A stretch of DNA of 39,061 bases from NCBI RefSeq assembly GCF_000775575.1, contig NZ_JRGN01000200.1, positions 1-39,061 on the forward strand, written 5' to 3'. The translations under genes and the position numbers were made by a program. This stretch comes from Planococcus sp. CAU13 (lineage in GTDB: Bacteria > Bacillota > Bacilli > Bacillales_A > Planococcaceae). Under the pieces are notes generated by a model, which was not told the DNA's origin, did not search any database, and saw nothing but the letters and a program-made list of their open reading frames with translations. This document shows positions 18,478 through 25,376 of this stretch, in pieces (the first letter of the stretch is position 1; the number at the start of each line of letters is the position of its first letter).

Positions 18478-18512
18478 TTAAAAAAAGCCGATGCGCAGTG
18501 GCATCGGCTTTT
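18478..18512. terminator. Terminator after the small ORF upstream of suf
   Basis: A 12-bp stem (18483-18494 aaaagccgatgc with 18501-18512) is flanked by A- and T-runs, so it works on both strands. It lies 25 bases beyond the stop at 18538 of the small minus-strand ORF. Confidence 0.85.
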
Positions 18513-18537
18513 TATCGGGTTTCAGTAGAATTCATTT

Positions 18538-18696
18538 CTATATATCACGGTGGGCCTGGCGTTCTAAACGAGATACAATCTGCTGGCTGTTGTTGTAATC
18601 CTGTTCTCTTCGCTGTTCCACTTCAACAATTTTCTGCGGGTCATTCTGATACTCATCAATGCCATATCCATGTGCATTTCTAAACGCCTGTTCCAT
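18538..18696 (-). CDS. Unrecognised small charged protein, possibly starting upstream at a non-canonical codon
   Basis: A 52-residue frame from the ATG at 18696: MEQAFRNAHGYGIDEYQNDP then a glutamine/arginine/glutamate-rich probable helix to the end. It has its own terminator downstream, and TATAAT (18772-18767) lies upstream. The best Shine-Dalgarno (AAAGGGATG, about 18747-18739) is placed for a start near 18739-18732, not at 18696. In frame, the only codon there is ATT at 18732, which would add 12 residues; the nearby ATG at 18739 is out of frame. Either an ATT start, a small indel, or the weak ATG is used. I do not recognise a family. Confidence 0.45.
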   Translation of the reverse strand: MEQAFRNAHGYGIDEYQNDPQKIVEVEQRREQDYNNSQQIVSRLERQAHRDI

Positions 18697-18852
18697 CTTC
18701 TCGGTGTGCTCTATACCGTGAGAGTCGATAATGAATCATCCCTTTCGAATTTTCTTTTCTTGATTAATTATACCCCGTAACAGTCAGTATAAACTTCCAA
18801 TACCCTAATTTGTCTGAAAATGGACCTATCGTCATAGTTAATGGAAAATAAA

Positions 18853-18883
18853 AGAAAAAGCCCGGCAACAGGCTGCCGGACTT
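18853..18883 (-). terminator. Terminator after the lipoprotein gene
   Basis: A 10-bp stem (18858-18867 with 18874-18883, one wobble) is followed by TTTTTCTTTT on the minus strand, 9 bases beyond the stop at 18892. Confidence 0.85.
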
Positions 18884-18891
18884 ACCATACC

Positions 18892-19416
18892 TTATTTAAC
18901 TTCATTAAGAATGCTGGAAGGGATCAGCTCATTCTTCTCCAAAATCGAATTGAAGATTTCGTCCGCTTCCATGAATTTTTCATCAGCACTTACGAATGAA
19001 GTTTCTTCTTCACCCAAAGCCGCTGTCTTCATCTCATAAGATTCTGAGATCATTGCAAGTGCAGAACGAAGTTCCTCTTCATCGGCACTCAGCGTTTCCG
19101 GCACTTCAATTGCTTCAACAGCCTTTAGAGCTTCGCCGGCCGATTCCGCTGCAGCTGTTTTCAAAGCCACAAGTTCATCACCTTCAGGAAGAAGGCCTTC
19201 CGCATGCTGCTTTTCGAATACATTCAAGTCGCCGTCCACATTGTTGATTGTATTGGGAACAGCCATATAAAATCTCATTACTTCTTTTTTCATTTCAGCC
19301 GCATCAGCTGAAGGAGCTGCGGCGTTTGATGAGTCCTTCGTTTCTTTGGCTTCGTCCGAACCGCAGGCACTCAAAAACAGCATTGAAGCAAGGCCGGACA
19401 TCAATAATTTCTTCAT
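18892..19416 (-). CDS. Small lipoprotein of unknown function
   Basis: A 174-residue protein with a classic lipoprotein signal: MKKLLMSGLASMLFLSAC, lipobox LSAC with Cys18 as the lipid-bearing residue. A serine/alanine-rich linker follows to about residue 40, then an acidic, mostly helical domain rich in Glu, Ala and Leu. It should be anchored to the outer face of the membrane. I do not recognise the family. The ATG at 19416 has a strong AGAGGAGGAAATACC upstream, so the longer frame is rejected. The gene follows the DAACS symporter stop by 92 bases, and may be read from it. Confidence 0.8.
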   Translation of the reverse strand: MKKLLMSGLASMLFLSACGSDEAKETKDSSNAAAPSADAAEMKKEVMRFYMAVPNTINNVDGDLNVFEKQHAEGLLPEGDELVALKTAAAESAGEALKAVEAIEVPETLSADEEELRSALAMISESYEMKTAALGEEETSFVSADEKFMEADEIFNSILEKNELIPSSILNEVK

Positions 19417-19508
19417 GGTATTTCCTCCTCTTTCTCTAACACTTCGATATATTACCATAGCTTTTATAGAGAGTATAGAGAGTTGGAAATAGCCGGAATG
19501 CATTGAAT

Positions 19509-20687
19509 TTAAGCAGTATTCTTAACCTTCCGCCCGTTTGTGAGACGATCGACTATATTCGCCAAAGCCCCGTCACCCGTGACGTTTGCAGCTGTCCCGA
19601 AGCTATCCTGTGCCATATATAGCGCAATCATCAAGGCGACCATTGTCGCATCAAAGCCAAGCATCGTCTGCAGCAGGCCGATCGCTGCCATTACTGCGCC
19701 TCCAGGCACTCCAGGGGCCGCAATCATCGTTACACCCAGCATCAGGATGAATGGAAAGAATGAAGCGAAATCCGGATTCTGTCCAGTCAGGAGAACGACA
19801 CCAATGGCACAGGAGACGAGAGTAATGGTGCTTCCTGATAAATGGATCGTTGCAAATAACGGAACGGAAAAATCCGCAACTCTTTCATCAGCCCCTGTTT
19901 TACGTGCCTGACGCAGCGTAACCGGAATCGTGGCAGCTGAGGACTGGGTACCGAGTGCAGTAAAATATGCGGGCAGCATTGTTTTCAGCATCTTGAACGG
20001 ATTCTGTTTAGTCAAAGATCCCGCCGTGCCATATTGAAGCACCAGCATGACCCAATGGAGAGTGATGATCATCACGAATACGATCCCGAACAGCGAGAGG
20101 ATTTCCATTACAGCTCCGCCGTATGCCATATTGGCGAAGATACCGAAAATATAGAATGGAAGTAACGGAATGATCACGACCGAAATAGCTTTTTCAATAA
20201 TAATCTGAAACTCGTCAAAAAATGAAATCATTGTTTTGCTGCCGGTTGCCGCCATTCCGATTCCCAAAAGGAACGCAAGAAGCAGCGCCGACATGACACC
20301 AAATAGTGGAGCCATTTCAAGTTTGATGAACGTAGTGGCAAGCGCATTAGCGGGATCGTCCAAATTAGCCATTGTCCGTCCATCCATAATGCCTGGAAGT
20401 ATCAGCATTGCAACAACAAACGCAAACACCCCAGCCAGGACTGTCGAGATATAAGCGACAATTGTCGAAATGCCAAGCAGCTTGCCTGAACCTGTTCCCA
20501 GTTTCGCAATTCCTGGCGCAATAAATCCAAGAATGATCAAAGGTACAATAAAGTTGAGAAAATTACCGAAAATCGAAGTGAATGTTGCGAATACACGCAC
20601 CAGATTTTCTGGTGCTATCGAGCCTATCAGCACCCCTAAAGCAATGGCTACAATGATTCTCGGCAATAAACCGAATTTAACTTTCAT
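19509..20687 (-). CDS. Dicarboxylate/amino acid:cation symporter (DAACS family)
   Basis: A 392-residue secondary transporter with about eight helices and the two hairpins of the GltPh fold. The hairpin 1 motif is GTQSSAATIPVT, the hairpin 2 region AAPGVPGGAV, and the helix 8 motif DSFGTAANVTGDG. The usual helix 7 NMDGT cation motif is replaced by IHLSGST, so the substrate/ion preference may differ from glutamate or cystine carriers. It is shorter than GltT or TcyP. The ATG at 20687 follows GGGAGGACATGAA; the longer frame to 20789 is rejected. Promoter at 20724-20753. The substrate is not known. Confidence 0.85.
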   Translation of the reverse strand: MKVKFGLLPRIIVAIALGVLIGSIAPENLVRVFATFTSIFGNFLNFIVPLIILGFIAPGIAKLGTGSGKLLGISTIVAYISTVLAGVFAFVVAMLILPGIMDGRTMANLDDPANALATTFIKLEMAPLFGVMSALLLAFLLGIGMAATGSKTMISFFDEFQIIIEKAISVVIIPLLPFYIFGIFANMAYGGAVMEILSLFGIVFVMIITLHWVMLVLQYGTAGSLTKQNPFKMLKTMLPAYFTALGTQSSAATIPVTLRQARKTGADERVADFSVPLFATIHLSGSTITLVSCAIGVVLLTGQNPDFASFFPFILMLGVTMIAAPGVPGGAVMAAIGLLQTMLGFDATMVALMIALYMAQDSFGTAANVTGDGALANIVDRLTNGRKVKNTA

Positions 20688-20723
20688 TTCATGTCCTCCC
20701 AGGATGTACAAACGTTTTTTGTA

Positions 20724-20753
20724 ATAGTAAATAAAATACCACAGATGAAACAA
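20724..20753 (-). promoter_or_regulatory. Possible promoter of the DAACS symporter
   Basis: TTGTTT (20753-20748) and TACTAT (20729-20724) are 18 bases apart on the minus strand, about 37 bases upstream of the start codon. Confidence 0.4.
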
Positions 20754-20832
20754 TAAGATAAGCCTTTTGCTAATACGCGAAATTTTCAATTATTAAGTTA
20801 TTGTGAAATAATCTTGTTCCCTCTTAATAATG

Positions 20833-20862
20833 AGAAAAAGCACCCCGGAGGATGCTTTTTTG
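20833..20862 (-). terminator. Terminator of metNIQ
   Basis: An 11-bp stem (20835-20845 with 20850-20860, one wobble) with a cgga tetraloop is followed by a T-run, 10 bases after the metQ stop. Confidence 0.88.
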
Positions 20863-20870
20863 AAATGAAT

Positions 20871-21716
20871 TTATTCTACAGGTACGACAGAGCCGCCCCA
20901 TTCTTCAAGGATGAAATTCTGGATTTCTTCAGATTTCAGTGCTTCCACCAATGCCTGTACTGCTTCACTGTCTTCATCGCCTGAACGGACAGCGATAATG
21001 TTTACGTAAGGCGAATCCGAATCTTCAAGAGCGATGGAATCTTCCTGCGGGTTAATGCCTGCATCGATTGCGTAGTTGGAGTTGATCAGTACCGCATCTC
21101 CTTCACCCTGTTCGTACATTTGCACCAATAAAGCCGCTTCGTAATCTGTTTCAAATTGCAGGTTTTTCGGATTTTCAACGATATCGCTGACTTCAGCTTT
21201 TGTTTTGTCGATGTCTTCTGCCAAAGTAATCAGTCCCTGCGCTTCCAGCATGGACAAGATACGTCCGTGGTCAGCCACAGAGCTGCTCATGAGGATCGTG
21301 CCGTTTTCCGGCAGCTCTTCCAAAGAGCCATACTCCTGGGAGTAGACACCGATTGGCTCGATGTGAATGCCGCCCGCGTTTGCGAAATCATAGCCATTTT
21401 CTTCGATTTGCGCTTCAAAGTATGGGATGTGCTGGAAGTAGTTGGCGTCAATTTCACCGGATTCCAAGTCCGAATTCGGGAAAATATAATCCTGATACGT
21501 TTCAATTTGCAGATCAATTCCCTGTTCTTCAAGAATTGGCTGTGCCTGTTCTAAAATTTCAGCATGTGGCACGTTTGAAGCGCCCACTTTTAATGTAGTC
21601 GTTTCCTGTTCACCCGATCCGCCTGAGCTGTTTTCGCTTCCGCTCTCGCTTGAATCACTGCCGCATCCTGCTAAAGCCAAAGTTGCCAATAATGTGCCTG
21701 TAAGAAGTTTTTTCAT
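20871..21716 (-). CDS. metQ: Methionine ABC transporter substrate-binding lipoprotein MetQ
   Basis: A 281-residue NlpA/YaeC-family lipoprotein. The signal MKKLLTGTLLATLALAGC has lipobox LAGC with Cys18, then a Ser/Gly/Glu-rich linker to about residue 38. The mature domain begins TTLKVGASNVPHAEILEQ, with FPNSDLESGEIDANYFQHIP and QEDSIALEDSDSPYVNII segments as in MetQ. It binds methionine outside the membrane and delivers it to MetI-MetN. Third gene of the SAM-riboswitch operon. Confidence 0.94.
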   Translation of the reverse strand: MKKLLTGTLLATLALAGCGSDSSESGSENSSGGSGEQETTTLKVGASNVPHAEILEQAQPILEEQGIDLQIETYQDYIFPNSDLESGEIDANYFQHIPYFEAQIEENGYDFANAGGIHIEPIGVYSQEYGSLEELPENGTILMSSSVADHGRILSMLEAQGLITLAEDIDKTKAEVSDIVENPKNLQFETDYEAALLVQMYEQGEGDAVLINSNYAIDAGINPQEDSIALEDSDSPYVNIIAVRSGDEDSEAVQALVEALKSEEIQNFILEEWGGSVVPVE

Positions 21717-21772
21717 AATGTGTACTCTCCCTTTTCTGTTGTTGTTTTTTTATGTGAACGGAATTTCCGCCA

Positions 21773-22441
21773 TCATCGTTTGTCAGCTTTTCTTGTTAAT
21801 GCATCACCAATCCACTGGATAATGAAGACTATGACCAGGATTAAGATGGTCGCCATCAATACGACATCCGGACGGGTACGCTGGAAACCATCCAGGAAAG
21901 CCAATGTTCCGAGCCCGCCAGCACCGATGACTCCCGCCATCGCTGTATAGCCCACCAATGCAATGGAAGTGACTGTAATTCCTGAAATCAGTGCCGGTTT
22001 GGATTCCGGCAACAGCACCTTCCGGATGATGGTCCATGTAGTGGCACCCATGGATCTTGCTGCTTCAACTACGCCTTTATCAATTTCCTGGAATGCAATC
22101 AGGACCAATCGTGCATAAAACGGTGCCGCCCCAATAACCAAAGCCGGCAATGCAGCATTCGGTCCACGTATCGTATCGAGCAGGAATTTTGTAAAAGGAA
22201 TCAGCAAAATAATTAAAATGATGAATGGAATGGACCGGAAAACGTTGACGAAAATTCCGGTCAGCCAATAAACGATTTTATTGGCCCATAATTGTCTCAG
22301 CGATGTCAGGAACAGCACAATGCCGAGGATAAGGCCGATGATGAAAGTAAGAAGCGTCGACATGGCCGTCATATAAATCGTTTCTACTGTCGCTTCCCAC
22401 ATTTTGTCCCAATCGACGTTCGGAAATAATGACTCAATCAT
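21773..22441 (-). CDS. metI: Methionine ABC transporter permease MetI
   Basis: A 222-residue inner-membrane permease with about five membrane segments. The EAA-type coupling loop is near residues 132-160 (VVEAARSMGATTWTIIRKVLLPE), which docks on MetN. The size and sequence fit MetI (called MetP in Bacillus). Its start overlaps the metN stop by 8 bases, so translation is coupled. The ATG at 22441 lies inside the end of metN. Confidence 0.94.
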   Translation of the reverse strand: MIESLFPNVDWDKMWEATVETIYMTAMSTLLTFIIGLILGIVLFLTSLRQLWANKIVYWLTGIFVNVFRSIPFIILIILLIPFTKFLLDTIRGPNAALPALVIGAAPFYARLVLIAFQEIDKGVVEAARSMGATTWTIIRKVLLPESKPALISGITVTSIALVGYTAMAGVIGAGGLGTLAFLDGFQRTRPDVVLMATILILVIVFIIQWIGDALTRKADKR

Positions 22442-23459
22442 TTGCCATCACCTCCGTTTGTACATTTTCATTTTCCAGGAAAAGGATAGCGTCAGCGATT
22501 TCCTCTTTCGATCCTTTCAATAAAAGGATCAGGGTGCCGTATGCCCCTCGCTGTGTATGTGATATATCACCTTGGACGATATTCACTTCCACCGGATAGC
22601 TCCGGATCAGTTTTGTCAGAATCGGCTGTTCCGCCTGCTCGCCAACGAATATCAATTTCACAAGCTCCCCGGTTGGATAAAGTTCGCGAAGATTCCTGAT
22701 AGTTTCAGCCGAATCTTCCGTTTCAGTCACCTGCGCAACGAAGCGTTTGGTGATTTCCTGTTTTGGCGTCTGGAAAATCTCCAGCACATCCCCAAGTTCC
22801 ACTACTCTTCCGCCTTCCATTACTGCAACGCGGTGGCAGATTTTACGGATGACATGCATTTCATGTGTTATCAAAACGATTGTCAATCCCAGTCGTTTAT
22901 TGATGTCCACCAGCAGATCCAGTATTGCGTCGGTCGTTTCCGGATCGAGGGCGGAAGTGGCTTCATCGCACAGCAGTACTTCCGGGTCATTGGCGAGTGC
23001 GCGGGCGATGCCGACGCGCTGTTTCTGACCGCCGGACAGTTGCGAAGGATAAGCGTTTTCGCGGCCAGCCAAACCGACCAGTTCCACCAGTTCTTTGACT
23101 TTCGCTTCTCTTTGTCCTTTTGGAACACCGGCAATTTCAAGTGGAAATTCGATGTTCTCCTTTACAGTGCGGGACCAGAGCAGATTAAAATGCTGAAAGA
23201 TCATACTGACTTTCTGGCGCGCCTTCCGAAGCTCCGCTCCCTTAATGGCCGTGATTATCTGGCCGTTGATATCGACGGTGCCGGAAGTCGGCTTTTCGAG
23301 ACCGTTCAGGATACGGATCAATGTACTTTTCCCTGCTCCGCTATATCCGATAATGCCGAAAATTTCACCGTCAGCTATCGACAGATTGACATCATCCACT
23401 GCTGTCAATTGGGCTTTGCCCGTATCAAATATTTTCGTCAATTCCTTTAACTCAATCAT
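22434..23459 (-). CDS. metN: Methionine ABC transporter ATP-binding protein MetN
   Basis: A 341-residue ATPase. Walker A GYSGAGKST is at 38-46, the signature LSGGQKQR at 141-148, and Walker B LLCDEATSALDPE follows. A C-terminal NIL (ACT-like) domain, about residues 262-338, binds methionine and inhibits transport. It powers methionine import with MetI and MetQ. The ATG at 23459 follows AGGAGAGTGTCTCA. It is the first gene after a SAM riboswitch and its terminator. Confidence 0.95.
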   Translation of the reverse strand: MIELKELTKIFDTGKAQLTAVDDVNLSIADGEIFGIIGYSGAGKSTLIRILNGLEKPTSGTVDINGQIITAIKGAELRKARQKVSMIFQHFNLLWSRTVKENIEFPLEIAGVPKGQREAKVKELVELVGLAGRENAYPSQLSGGQKQRVGIARALANDPEVLLCDEATSALDPETTDAILDLLVDINKRLGLTIVLITHEMHVIRKICHRVAVMEGGRVVELGDVLEIFQTPKQEITKRFVAQVTETEDSAETIRNLRELYPTGELVKLIFVGEQAEQPILTKLIRSYPVEVNIVQGDISHTQRGAYGTLILLLKGSKEEIADAILFLENENVQTEVMAND

Positions 23460-23480
23460 TGAGACACTCTCCTACTCCAA

Positions 23481-23515
23481 TATAAAAACCCTTCCGCTCA
23501 AAATGAGCAGAAGGG
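23481..23515 (-). terminator. SAM riboswitch-controlled terminator
   Basis: A 12-bp stem (23489-23500 with 23504-23515, one wobble) and a 3-base loop are followed by TTTTT on the minus strand. It lies between the aptamer and the metN ribosome binding site. Confidence 0.93.
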
Positions 23516-23544
23516 CGCACGTAAAAAAATTATACGATAACCGT

Positions 23545-23652
23545 TCTCTCATCTTCCAAAGCTTTCACTTTGTGTGACTTGGCACCATTTCATTTTCATG
23601 ACGGTTGCCGGGCTTCACAGGGTACTTCCCTCCACCACTCTCCATAAGAGTT
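23545..23652 (-). ncRNA. SAM-I riboswitch (S box)
   Basis: Read on the minus strand the S-box blocks appear in order: CTCTTATGGAGAGTGGTGGAGGG, AAGTACCCTGTGAAGCCCGGCAACC, GGTGCCAAGTC and GATGAGAG. CTCTTAT and the final GATGAGAG close the P1 stem. With the following terminator it should switch metNIQ off when S-adenosylmethionine is plentiful. Confidence 0.96.
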
Positions 23653-23681
23653 ACGTTATTAAGTTTGCTGTTCAGGATTTC

Positions 23682-23710
23682 AATTTACCACGGCTTTTTT
23701 TAAACGTCAA
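23682..23710 (-). promoter_or_regulatory. Promoter of the SAM riboswitch-metNIQ unit
   Basis: TTGACG (23710-23705) and TAAATT (23687-23682) are 17 bases apart on the minus strand. The -35 ends next to the yusE stop, so yusE transcripts may also read into this leader. Confidence 0.55.
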
Positions 23711-24010
23711 CTATTTTAGCTTTTCATATAAATATGGGACTGACTGAAAAGCGTATATTTTCTCTTTCAGTTTTCCGTTTTCCGTAATAAGCAGACAAGG
23801 AACACTTTCGACTTCGTATAATGCAGCAATTTCCTGCACGTAATTTAAATTCGCTTTGCCGATCGGCAATTCAGGCAGAGCCGCAACCACAACATCCAGC
23901 ATTTTTGATGCCAGCTGGCATGTCCCGCACATGGGCGTATACAGATAATAAGCAGAAAGCTTATGTGTGTTCTTCATTTTGATCCAATCTTTGTGGTTCC
24001 ATTCTTCCAT
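23711..24010 (-). CDS. yusE: Thioredoxin-like protein (YusE)
   Basis: A 99-residue thioredoxin-fold protein. The active-site motif CGTC is at Cys28-Cys31 in YTPMCGTC, and the cis-proline is in ESVPCLLI near residue 70. No signal peptide, so it is cytoplasmic. The ATG at 24010 follows GAAGGATGACGATAG. It is 6 bases after the yusF stop and most likely co-transcribed with it. Natural partners are unknown. Confidence 0.88.
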   Translation of the reverse strand: MEEWNHKDWIKMKNTHKLSAYYLYTPMCGTCQLASKMLDVVVAALPELPIGKANLNYVQEIAALYEVESVPCLLITENGKLKEKIYAFQSVPYLYEKLK

Positions 24011-24016
24011 CTATCG

Positions 24017-24355
24017 TCATCCTTCGATTAACAGTTTATTGACCCGGATGTTGGCTGCTATCAAAACGTCGGTGAGAATACGCAGCGGCGTCGTCGCCAC
24101 TTCCTTATAGCTTCGGTCGATATAAAAATGGCGTGCTTCAGGAAATTCACGCTTCACCAGTTTCCTCAGCTTTTCACCGGATTTATCTGCATCCACCAGC
24201 ACGATGATGTCCTGCCCTTCAAACGGCAGCAGCAATTCTTCGAGCCTTGTTGCACTCACTGTACCATTTGTGCAGAGAATCGTCACGGATTCTGCAATGA
24301 GCGGCGCAATTCTATTTTTATCAGAAATCCCTTCAACCATAATCACTTTGCCCAT
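24017..24355 (-). CDS. yusF: TOPRIM-domain protein (YusF)
   Basis: A 112-residue stand-alone TOPRIM domain, similar to small RNase M5/YusF-type proteins. The catalytic glutamate is Glu8 in MVEGISDK, and the metal-binding DxD is at residues 55-57 in VDADKSG. The domain is found in primases, topoisomerases and RNase M5; the role of the small form is unknown. The ATG at 24355 is preceded by GTGGGGTGCTGGTTT. A GTG further up (24370) lies within that sequence and is rejected. Confidence 0.86.
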   Translation of the reverse strand: MGKVIMVEGISDKNRIAPLIAESVTILCTNGTVSATRLEELLLPFEGQDIIVLVDADKSGEKLRKLVKREFPEARHFYIDRSYKEVATTPLRILTDVLIAANIRVNKLLIEG

Positions 24356-24436
24356 AAACCAGCACCCCACTGACCAATTGGAATATTAAAGCATGATAAC
24401 AGCTACCTGAATTTTTTCGATTCAATAAATCTGATT

Positions 24437-24465
24437 AAAAAAAGCGCCACAAAAAAGGCGCTTAC
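24437..24465 (-). terminator. Terminator after gcvH
   Basis: The stem aagcgcc/ggcgctt (24442-24448 with 24457-24463) has an A/T-rich loop and TTTTTTT on the minus strand, 7 bases from the gcvH stop. Confidence 0.85.
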
Positions 24466-24471
24466 CAGGGA

Positions 24472-24852
24472 TTACTCGTTCGTCATTTCTTTATATTGAT
24501 CAGCATCCATCAAATCGTTCATTTCTTCATCAGAAGGAGCCTCGATGACAACCATCCAAGCTTGCTCGTATGGTGATTCGTTAACGAATTCCGGGCTGTC
24601 TTCAAGTTCAGAATTGACTTCAACAACTTTGCCGCTTACAGGGGCATACAATTCCGATACAGTCTTAACAGATTCAACGCTGCCGAACGGTTCGTTTTTC
24701 TTCAGTTCATCACCGACCTGCGGCAATTCTACAAAGACGATGTCGCCAAGTTCAGCCTGTGCAAAATGCGTAATGCCGATGCGAGCTTTGCCGTCTTCAA
24801 GTTTAACCCATTCATGTTCTTTTGAATAACGAAGTTCTTGTGGTGTGCTCAT
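24472..24852 (-). CDS. gcvH: Glycine cleavage system H protein
   Basis: A 126-residue lipoyl-domain protein. The lipoylated residue is Lys63 in [15 protein letters not shown]. GcvH carries the aminomethyl group between the P and T proteins of glycine cleavage. In Bacillus it also serves as the platform on which octanoyl or lipoyl groups are loaded and then moved to other enzymes. The rest of the glycine cleavage genes are not here. The ATG at 24852 follows TTGGAGGCGTTTGG. It lies downstream of yusI, 78 bases away. Confidence 0.96.
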   Translation of the reverse strand: MSTPQELRYSKEHEWVKLEDGKARIGITHFAQAELGDIVFVELPQVGDELKKNEPFGSVESVKTVSELYAPVSGKVVEVNSELEDSPEFVNESPYEQAWMVVIEAPSDEEMNDLMDADQYKEMTNE

Positions 24853-24930
24853 CCAAACGCCTCCAAAATATGTAGTAGCTTCAATCTCAGTTTGACATAT
24901 TAACGGTTGAATTACAACATTCCCAAACCT

Positions 24931-25284
24931 TTAAGACCAGGTATTTTCATAGAGCTCTTCTTTGAATCCCAGAGTCGCCTTTTTCCCGTCCCAGGCAAGC
25001 GGCCGCTTAATCAGCATGCCCTCGTAAGCAAGCAGTTCCAGTTTATCATCTTCCGTCATTTCGGCGAGCTTATCTTTCAACCCAAGCTCCCGGTATTTCT
25101 GACCGCTGGTGTTAAAAAACTTTTTCAGTTCAATACCGCTTTCCGCAACAATCTCTTCCAGCTCGTCTTTTGACGGCGGATTTTCGACGATATGTATTTC
25201 CTTGAAGTCCACCCCATTTCCGGTCAGCCATTTTTCCGCTTTCCGGCAACTGCTGCACTTCGGATACCAATAAAAATCCAACAT
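24931..25284 (-). CDS. yusI: Spx/ArsC-family protein (YusI)
   Basis: A 117-residue thioredoxin-fold protein of the ArsC/Spx family. Its CSSC motif (Cys10-Cys13) is where Spx carries its redox switch and ArsC its catalytic cysteine. The C-terminal RPLAWDGKKATLGF follows the arsenate reductase-like pattern. Whether it reduces arsenate, binds RNA polymerase or does neither cannot be told; YusI itself is uncharacterised. The ATG at 25284 follows AAGGAGGTTTTTAC. Confidence 0.86.
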   Translation of the reverse strand: MLDFYWYPKCSSCRKAEKWLTGNGVDFKEIHIVENPPSKDELEEIVAESGIELKKFFNTSGQKYRELGLKDKLAEMTEDDKLELLAYEGMLIKRPLAWDGKKATLGFKEELYENTWS

Positions 25285-25334
25285 GTAAAAACCTCCTTGA
25301 TAAACCTATTTTACCAAAAGACAGGCAGAAAATC

Positions 25335-25367
25335 GAAAAAAGCGCCGCCCATTTCGGCAGCGCTTCA
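25335..25367 (-). terminator. Terminator of the fadNAE operon
   Basis: A 10-bp stem (25340-25349 with 25356-25365, one wobble) is followed by TTTTTTCG on the minus strand, 10 bases after the fadE stop. Confidence 0.88.
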
Positions 25368-25376
25368 TGCATTTCA

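Noticed and set aside
20781-20795. CodY-like match upstream of the DAACS symporter
   Set aside because: Only about 10 of 15 positions fit in an AT-rich region, which is not better than chance.
22572-23450. Plus-strand open frame of 292 codons
   Set aside because: Opposite metN. Composition (many Phe, His, Cys) is that of the complement of a coding strand.
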